Shown piece after piece: positions 13,012 to 21,900 of a stretch of 35,446 nucleotides of DNA; the stretch's first letter is position 1; every line of letters starts with the position of its first letter. The notes under the pieces were generated by a model. The model was not told the origin of the DNA, did no database searches, and saw nothing but the letters and a program-made list of their open reading frames with translations. A program made the translations under genes and the position numbers. This DNA is from Candidatus Pacearchaeota archaeon (GTDB taxonomy: Archaea; Nanobdellota; Nanobdellia; UBA10117; JAFCGA01): assembly GCA_017608345.1 (NCBI GenBank), contig JAFCGA010000011.1, positions 1 to 35,446 on the forward strand, in the 5' to 3' direction.

Positions 13012-15864
13012 ATGAGGCGGAAATCATATATTTTTGTTATACTTTTTCTCTTAATTATAGCTAGTTTTTCAGTATCCATTGCATCTAAGGAGAGCAAAGC
13101 AGATGAGCTAGTCCTGCAGAAGGTTTCTTCGGGACAGCGGGTTGGAGTAATCGTCGAACTCAACGAGCCCCTGACTTTACGAACCGCTAGTAAGGGCGAA
13201 GCTCTGAAAATTCAGCAGGAAGACGTGATCTCGAAGCTGGAATCTTCTAGCATTGGACACAAATATTCGATTATCAATGGTTTTTCCGCTTCGATCTCGC
13301 CAGAAGATCTTACTATATTAGAAAAGGATCCGCGGGTTAAGAGGGTTAGTTATGACACTCCCTTGCAAGTATCTCTGAATGAAGTTAGAACTCAGATAAA
13401 TGCTACTGAGACGCATCTTCTTCAGCTGACTAACGGACAGACTTTAACCGGACATGGGCAGACAATCTGTGTTATAGACACAGGAATTAATTATAATCAT
13501 GCTTCACTAGGTAGCGGCTGGGGGAATAAGGTTATTGGCGGATATAGATCGCTATATCAGGGCGGAGACATACAAGAGTGTAATCAGAATAATTCTGCTT
13601 GTCTGGATGATCATAATCATGGTTCTCATGTCTCGGGAATTGCTGCAGGAAATGGAGCAGTTAAAGGTATTGCGCCAGACGCAAAACTTATTGCAATAAA
13701 AACCATGGAAAGTGGTGGCGGGGGTTGGTCATCAGATACAATTAGAGGCATTGAATGGTGCGTAAGCAATGCAAGCAAGTATAATATTACTATAATAAGC
13801 ATGAGCTTAGGTGGCCAACAATTTTCTAATTATTGTGATAATACTTCTACTCTCACCACCGCAGTTAATCTAGCTATCGCAAACAATATATCTATTGTTG
13901 CAGCTACAGGTAATACTGGCGGAAGTTATCTTAATGCGACTGCTGGAATATCAGAGCCAGCGTGTATAGCTAATTCAACGCGAGTTTCTTCTGTCGGGAC
14001 CGACGCGGATCAAAGTGCAGATGTGCTCTCGTCATTTGCGTTTAGGCATCAAAATTTTCCCGACATACTATTAGCTCCGGGTAAGTCCGTAACATCTGCA
14101 GTAAAGTCTGGGGGGACAGGAACGATGAGTGGAACCTCTATGGCTACTCCTGTAATTTCCGGAGTGATGGCTGTTCTCAAGCAGTTTGATAATACTTTAA
14201 CTCCTGCCGAGCTGGAGGCTATAATTAAGGGCACTGGCAAATCCGTTAATGATAGCAGCGGAACAATGGCTAACTTTTCAAGAGTTCTTATGCTTGATGC
14301 AGTATATTCATTGAATACCGCTCCGAATATAACTTCATACTTGCCTACAAATTTAACTATTAATGTAACGAATAATGGGACTTATGTTTTTAATATTACT
14401 TTTACTTCGGAAGATATTCCTGCTCCGATTTGGTATCTAAATGGTGCGCAGGTATCTTCGGGCAATAATTATAGCTTTGTTCAAGATTCTACAAAAGGGG
14501 GTAATTATAGCTTAGAAGTAATCGCTTTAGATCGCCTGTCTTTAAATAATGACTCTCAGTCATGGCTGCTATTATCGGATATCCCGCCTGAAGTTAATGA
14601 TGCTCCAAACATAACTGCTTTCTCGCCAACGAACACAACTCCAACTGTTGAGCAGTTCGCCACACAAACTTTTAGTATAACTGCTAGCGATGCAGATGCA
14701 GGCGACAATCTGACTTATAAATGGTACAATAATGGCGCTCTAATTTCTGGTGCTGATACAAACAGCTATGATTTTACAGCTACTTATTTAGATATAGGAG
14801 ATTTTACACTTCTAGCTAATGTAACTGACGATCAAAATGCTAGCGATGTGCAAACATGGACTGTGACAGTTACTAGCAGAGGAAGCACTGGTAGCACTCC
14901 TTCAGGAGCAGATAATGTAACTGGATTGCCTTCTGGCGCTACGCCTACGACCCTCCAGAATGTAACTTTCTATAACGGAGCTCAGCCACTATTGGAATTC
15001 GAGTTTAATTTCTCAGCTAACTTGCTAGATTTAGATAATATAACAATAACTCGCGGTACGAATGTAGGAAATGGATACACACTGATAAATGGCGTTCCGC
15101 TTCAAGGTAATTTAGAGAAGACAGCTTACGTTCAAATTGTAGACAATAGTTCTAAGGTTTGCGTGAGAGATACAACTGTATCTGCACCTAGCGAGTTCTC
15201 TTCTGATTGTGACGATGATGATAATGAAGAGTATATAGTAACTTGTGACGGAACTGTGCAAGCTGGTGGATATGTGTGCACAGAAGTAAATGGATATTAC
15301 AAAGTTGAAAATCTTGAACATTCTGGCGTAATCGAATATGAGGAATCCTCGTCGCCCCCACCTGCCGATCCGGATCCAGACAGTCCTGCTGGCAGTGGAA
15401 GTAACTCAAACTCGAATACAGACAATTCAAATTCGAGCAATACAACTGAGACAGCTACTCCAGAGCCATTAGTTTCTCTATCATTAGCAGCCAAAGTAAC
15501 TGATGCAGACCTAGAAGAATATGAAGATATGGTGGCTAGCACAGAAGAAGTAGAGAATTTTGCGCCAGCAACAGGATGGGCGTCCAAGTTCTCAACCATA
15601 TTTGGTCCTGTTGCTGACATCAAATGGAGCACATGGATAATTGTTTCAGGGATAATCGTAGCTGCTTCAATAGCTAGCGTATTTTTATATAAGCGTAAGT
15701 TTGGTAAGATCGGCAAGAAATTAGAAAGAGATTTTGAAGGTTCCTTGCATAAGTGGCAGGATCGAAGAAAGCGCAAAGGCGGTCCTGGAATATTTGCTAA
15801 TATAAAAGCTGCATTTAAATCAATTGGCGGCAGGCTTAAGAATCTTAAATTTAAGCGCAAGTAA
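13012..15864 (+). CDS. Membrane-anchored subtilisin-like serine protease (950 aa)
   Basis: Secreted S8-family protease. An N-terminal signal segment spans residues 5-24. A propeptide-like region (about 38-120, VGVIVELNEPL) precedes the catalytic domain (about 130-440), with Asp156 in CVIDTGIN, His203 in HGSHVSG, the oxyanion Asn301 in AATGNTGG and Ser376 in GTSMATP. After it come two Ig/PKD-like domains (about 435-525 and 535-625), a further beta domain, a Ser/Asn/Pro-rich linker (about 775-815), one membrane helix (about 885-905) and a strongly basic cytoplasmic tail. Many N-X-S/T sequons suggest glycosylation. The TATA box TTTATAAG ends 22 nt before the ATG. It lies next to the giant surface protein, which it could process or share an envelope location with (inference). 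Confidence 0.95.
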   Translation: MRRKSYIFVILFLLIIASFSVSIASKESKADELVLQKVSSGQRVGVIVELNEPLTLRTASKGEALKIQQEDVISKLESSSIGHKYSIINGFSASISPEDLTILEKDPRVKRVSYDTPLQVSLNEVRTQINATETHLLQLTNGQTLTGHGQTICVIDTGINYNHASLGSGWGNKVIGGYRSLYQGGDIQECNQNNSACLDDHNHGSHVSGIAAGNGAVKGIAPDAKLIAIKTMESGGGGWSSDTIRGIEWCVSNASKYNITIISMSLGGQQFSNYCDNTSTLTTAVNLAIANNISIVAATGNTGGSYLNATAGISEPACIANSTRVSSVGTDADQSADVLSSFAFRHQNFPDILLAPGKSVTSAVKSGGTGTMSGTSMATPVISGVMAVLKQFDNTLTPAELEAIIKGTGKSVNDSSGTMANFSRVLMLDAVYSLNTAPNITSYLPTNLTINVTNNGTYVFNITFTSEDIPAPIWYLNGAQVSSGNNYSFVQDSTKGGNYSLEVIALDRLSLNNDSQSWLLLSDIPPEVNDAPNITAFSPTNTTPTVEQFATQTFSITASDADAGDNLTYKWYNNGALISGADTNSYDFTATYLDIGDFTLLANVTDDQNASDVQTWTVTVTSRGSTGSTPSGADNVTGLPSGATPTTLQNVTFYNGAQPLLEFEFNFSANLLDLDNITITRGTNVGNGYTLINGVPLQGNLEKTAYVQIVDNSSKVCVRDTTVSAPSEFSSDCDDDDNEEYIVTCDGTVQAGGYVCTEVNGYYKVENLEHSGVIEYEESSSPPPADPDPDSPAGSGSNSNSNTDNSNSSNTTETATPEPLVSLSLAAKVTDADLEEYEDMVASTEEVENFAPATGWASKFSTIFGPVADIKWSTWIIVSGIIVAASIASVFLYKRKFGKIGKKLERDFEGSLHKWQDRRKRKGGPGIFANIKAAFKSIGGRLKNLKFKRK

Positions 15865-15940
15865 CCCCTTAATAGTTAAATTCTAGCACGCAAGGTATAT
15901 ATTCTAGTGATGGATTAGTTGATTATTAGCGTGAGCTAGG

Positions 15941-18900
15941 ATGGAGGTAGATAAGAGGCGCAAAGTTAGTATACGCTTGCTAGTGTTAATATTCTTAATT
16001 AGTTTGGCTGTGATTTCTTATTTGAGTGGTGCTGGAATAACTGGTTTTTCTTCATTTAGTATTATGCCTGTAGCTGAGAGCAATGATAGCTCTTCTGAAT
16101 TATCAATTCCAGTTGTTGAGGAAGTTGCTCCTGAACCGATTATAGAACCTGAGCCAGAAGTAATTGAATCTCCTCCGCCCCCTGAAGAAGTTGTTCAGCA
16201 GACAAAAGATAGAAGATTTGGAGTGATGGCTGGCGGAGGGTCTGGTAGCTTAGTTGAGAATAATACTTGGGGTTGGAATTTGACCGATGTTGAGGACTCC
16301 GCTGTTGCCTGGGGGGACCTAGACAATGATGGTGATTTGGATCTTGTTTTGACTGGTACTAGCTCTGCTGATCCGTGGTATTTTTCTAGGGTTTATATTA
16401 ATAATGGTACTTCTTTAGTTGAGAATTCTTCTTGGGGAAGTAACTTGACTGGTGTTTTTGAGTCTTCGATTGCTTTGGGTGATTTGGACTTGGATGGCGA
16501 TTTGGATCTTGTTTTGACTGGTAATCCTGCAGATGGTTCTTCAGATTTTGCTGCTGTTTATTTGAATAATGGTACTTCTTTAGTTGAGAATTCTTCTTGG
16601 GGAGGTAATTTGGAAGAAGTTCATCATGGTTCTGTTGTTTTGGGTGATTTGGACTTGGATGGCGATTTGGATCTTGTTTTGACTGGCGATCATCTTGCTG
16701 GTACTGAGTTTTCTGCTGTTTATTTGAATAATGGTACTTCTTTAGTTGAGAATTCTTCTTGGGGAGGTAATTTGGAAGATGTACGTTTTAGTTCTGTTGT
16801 TTTGGGTGATTTGGACTTGGATGGCGATTTGGATCTTGTTTTGACTGGCGATCCTTCAGCAGCTATTCAGTTTTCTCGAGTGTATATTAATAATGGTTCT
16901 TCTCTTGCTGAGAATTCTTCTTGGGGCGGTAATTTGACCGATGTGCGTGATAGTTCTGTTGTTTTGGGTGATTTGGACTTGGATGGCGATTTGGATCTTG
17001 TTATGACGGGTAATGATGCTGCTTCTGAGTTTTCTGCTGTTTATGTTAATAATGGTTCTTCTCTAGTTGAGAATTCTTCGTGGGGTTGGAATTTGACTGG
17101 TGTTGGTAGTGGTTCTGTTGCTTTGGGTGATTTGGATAATGATGGTCGTTTGGATCTTGTTTTGACTGGTTGGGGTAGTGCTGAATTTTCTACTGTTTAT
17201 TTGAATAATGGTTCTTCTCTTGTTGAGAACTCTTCTTGGGGTGGGAATCTGACTGGTGTCAGTTCTTCTCCGTCTGTTGCTTTGGGTGATGTTGATAATG
17301 ATGGCGATTTGGATCTTGTTTTGACTGGCGATCCTCCTGCCGGTACTGAGTTTTCTGTTATTTATACTAATAACGTCTCTGTTGCTAATTCCGCCCCTTT
17401 GCCACCAACAAGCGGTTTTTCCAGCTCTTATGCTGGGAGCGCGTTGACTTTATCCTGGGATAATGGTTCTGATTCTGAGACGAATAATGGTAGTTTGTAT
17501 TATAATCTAAGGGTTGGTACAGTGTCCGGCGGCAACGATACTGTATCTGGCGTGTACGGCGGCTCGGGTGGCTCGGCAGCCGCGGGCTACTTTGGCAACA
17601 TGATGCAGCGGCAGAACATCTCGCTGAGCGTTACAGACACGACTTACTATTGGAGCGTGCAAACTATTGATGCTAGTTTGGCGAAGAGTACTTGGAGTGC
17701 TGAGCAGACATACGTTCCTACAGACAATACGCCCCCAACAGTAAACATTACTGTGCCTCTTACTGGAGCTAGTGTTTCTGGATCAATACTAATTAATTCA
17801 ACAATAAATAATTCCGCTTCAGGAGTTAATGTATCTAGAGTATTCTATTGGCTAGAAAACTCAACTGGAAATCAAACTGCTTGGACAAATATAACAAACA
17901 ACACTGCTTATTACTTTAATGCTACCTTCAATACAGCTACGCTAGCAGATGGAATCTATAACGTAACTATAAACGCGTCAGATAATAATGGAAATGAGAA
18001 TTCTACAGAGAGCACGCAAATAACAATTGATAATAGCGGTCCGATTTGGTCAACTAATGAATCTACTATCGTTTCACCCTATGATGCATCAACTGCTTCT
18101 ACTTTTAAGATAGACTGGACTGATTTATTTTCTGCTATAAGTGATGTCTCTTTCGAATCAAATCATTCAGGTTCTCCGCAGAATTATTCGATGAATTTAG
18201 TAAGTCTAGGATGGATTTATGATAGTTACTTCTCAGTCACTAATTCATGGCAGATAGGACTTGGTTGGAATGGCACATATTGGGCAGTTGGTGAGGAAAT
18301 TGCAGATGAAGTTTATTTTTATAATCCGGACGGAACATATTCAGGGAAGCATTTTGATACTGCTGGAGCTGGAGCCGGTACGCCCGGATCTATATCTTGG
18401 AATGGCACAAATTGGGGAGTTTTTGATGAGGCCGATGATAGACTTTATATTTTTGATCCCGCTGGGACGCATGTATCTGATTTTAGTGTTGGTGTGGAAA
18501 CAGCAAACCCTATTGGAGTAGGCAATAACGGAAGTGTTTGGGCAATTACAGATCGTAATGACGATGAAATTTATTTCTATGACTTCGCGGGAAGTTATAC
18601 TGGAGAGCATTTTGATACAAGCGCAACTATGGCTTGGCCAGGCGGTATTGAATGGAATGGCTCGCACTGGGGAATCTCATCGTTCAGCAACAATCGAGTC
18701 TATTTTTATACTGCTGCGGGAGCGTACACTGGAGCATCTTTTGGCGTTACAATTGGTGTATATGATATAGATTATAACAATTCACATTGGGGCGTACTTA
18801 GGACGTGCTGTACTAATCCAGATCGCGTTTATTTATATAGATACGAAGAATATTACAATTACTCCGCTTTATTTACTTCCGGAGACTATTATTGGAAATC

Positions 18901-21900
18901 TTACGCTAACGACACCAATGGAATAATGAGTGTGAGCGACACATGGAATTTTACTGTTCAGCAAGAGGTAACTCCGCCTTCAGTGACTATCAATGACCCC
19001 TCCGCAGGATTGGTAAGTGGATCTATACTAATTAATGCAACTGTAACCGATACTGTTACTGGAGTCAATGCTTCAGCAGTTTATTATTGGCTCTCAAATT
19101 CTTCAGGAAATCAAACTAACTGGACGACCTTAAGTAATGTCTCTTCAGGAAATATGAGTTGGTTCAATGCTACATTCAATACTTCTACTCTAGCTGACGG
19201 ATCTTATAATGTAACAATAAACGCTTCAGATAATGCAGGAAATATAAACGCAACAGAATACGTGCAGATAGATATTAGTAATGCAGCAACGCCATGGTAC
19301 CAATCAGGGAACATCTCTAACTTAGAAACCTGCACCAATGAAGAAATCACAGCAACAGCTAACATAACAATCTACGCCGGAGGAGAGCTAAGAACAAATA
19401 ATTGCAATTTAACAATCTCCCCAAATAATCTAAACATCGCTGCGGAGGGCTTACTAAATGTAACAGATTCAATTCTAATCGTAAACAACTGGCAGACCAA
19501 TGGAACAACAATCGTAGACCCTTCAACGATCTGGCTTAACGGAGACCTAGAAATAAATAACAACACAATCTGGGATGCAACCACTGTTAGAGTTAACTGC
19601 ACATCTGATGGAGAATTCGGAATTAACGTCACAGAAGCAGGTAATTTAACAATACGCGCTAATTCAAATATAACTAATGGCGAGGATTCAGCAGATCAGT
19701 ACTGGTTCAACATCTACGGAAATCTAACTGCAACAGATTCTTACATTTCTGAAGTTGGCTGGGCTGGAGCAGAACACCAAAGAGAGCTATATATCCGAGG
19801 AAGAATCATAACAGATAATCTTACTCTAACTTCTGATTATAACGGTTTACTCCTTAAGGATGCAGATAATTCAAATGTGCAAAATAGCTCAATCACGGCA
19901 GCCAGTAGTATTAACCGTTATGCGCTAAATATAACTGGAGATTCTGATAATAATTATTTCTATGGTAACAACCTGACAGCGCCAGGGTCGTTTACTAGCC
20001 ATGCGTTCGTAGTTGATAATCTAAGCGCCAACAATAACAACTTTACAGAAAATATCTTTCTTGCTAAAGGCGCGTCCGGAGCAGCAATATATTTAAAAAA
20101 TAGCTCAACTAATTATTTCTATTCAAATAATATTTCTGCTACTCAGCACTATGCTCTTCAATTAACTGATGGAGCAAATAATCAATTTGAAAATAATATT
20201 ATTACTGGCGGACCTACTTCGGATGACGATGCAGTACATATAGATAGTAGTTCAAACTCGAATTCGTTTATTAATAATCTTATAAACGCCTCTGGATTAT
20301 CTGCGACCGGAGTTCACTTAGCAGGTTTGGGATCGGATAATAATTTATTTTCGAATAATAGAATAATTGCGGTGGGTGATAGCGCTGTTTTTGTGACTAC
20401 TGCTGCAAGCAGTAATATTTTTACGGCGAATGAGATCAAATCGTATGATGCTCTTTCTGATAGTGGTGTAGAGATAGTTACTAATTCAAACAATAACACT
20501 TTTTATTTGAATAATATTACTGCTTTAGATTATGGTGTTTACCTACATAGCGATTCTGTTCTAAATAATTTTACGTCGAATAATATTACTTCGGTAGATA
20601 ATGGAATCTATTTATCTTCTGCGAATAATAGTTTCACATCAAATATCGTTAGTACTCCGGGTCAAGGAGCTCGTTTAATTGCTGGCGCAGACAATAGCAC
20701 ATTTATATCTAATAATATAACCTCAACTGGTGGTTATGGCTTTCAAATGACATCTGTAGATTTTCTCAATTTCACTAAAAATACAATTTCCAGTTCTGAT
20801 CACGGACTATATTTCTCCTTTTCAGATAATAATTCCTTAAATCAGAATAATATAACCTCAAGTGATGGGCGAGGAGTATTCCTCTCATCTTCAGACAACA
20901 ATATTTTTTATTTTAATATAATTATTGGAGGCAATTCAGCAGATCATGGAATGCGCGTATCTTCATCAACGGGAAATCAATTTACTGGAGATATTATAAC
21001 TAGCCCATCTTCATACGGATTATATCTTTCTAATATCATAACCGCAAACAACCTAACAATCGACGGCTCAGGCGCGAATGATATTTATTCTACTACTAAT
21101 CAAGTATTTAGAAATTGCACGTTCGGAGATTCAGAATACACGCCGCTGGGCGCAGGCGAGTATATTATTTCAGCAAACCATAACAAGTCAAACATCTGGA
21201 AGTTCTGGGCAGATTCTCAGATTGCTAAATCTGGATTACCGAGCAAGTTCAGCAGTGTAGATGACGTTTATGCTATGGCTGACACGCTAGAAATTGATGA
21301 AAACTCAGACGCAGCAGACTTAACAGTTGGTACTAACGGTGCGTTAGCTATAACTTCCTCAGCTATCCTAAACACCTCCGGAAACACATCCATCCTCGGG
21401 GACTATTATATAACTGACGGGCAAGCATTAAATCTAACTCTCAATGGAACAATAAGGTCGCATATTCTAGCAGAGAATGTGCAGGTCTTTGATGAATTAA
21501 CAATTCCTAGCACTGCAGGCTATAATTCAATAAACAAATTCATCAACTTAACAGATACAGCAGCACCTGCGTGGGCTTATACTAACTTAACATATATAGC
21601 TGGAGATTTAGGTGGGGCTACAGAAGCTAGCCTAAGACTTTGCAAGCATGATGGTTCTGTTTGGTCTCAAGCACCCGGTTCAGGTGTAGATACAACTGCG
21701 AACTATGTTTATGCGAATGTTACTAGCTTTAGCTTGTTTGGAGCTTTGGAAGATACAGGTAATCCTGTAGTAAATATAACAGCGCCTATAGCGGGCGATA
21801 ATGTTAGCGGATCAATCCTCATCAACGCTACTATAACCGATGGAGCTTCAGGAGTAGACGCTTCAAAAGTATTCTACTGGCTAGAAAACTCAACAGGAAA

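Noticed and set aside
15297-15860. Long minus-strand frame inside the protease gene
   Set aside because: It is the antisense shadow of the protease C-terminal region, has Leu/Ser-rich composition and no TATA box.
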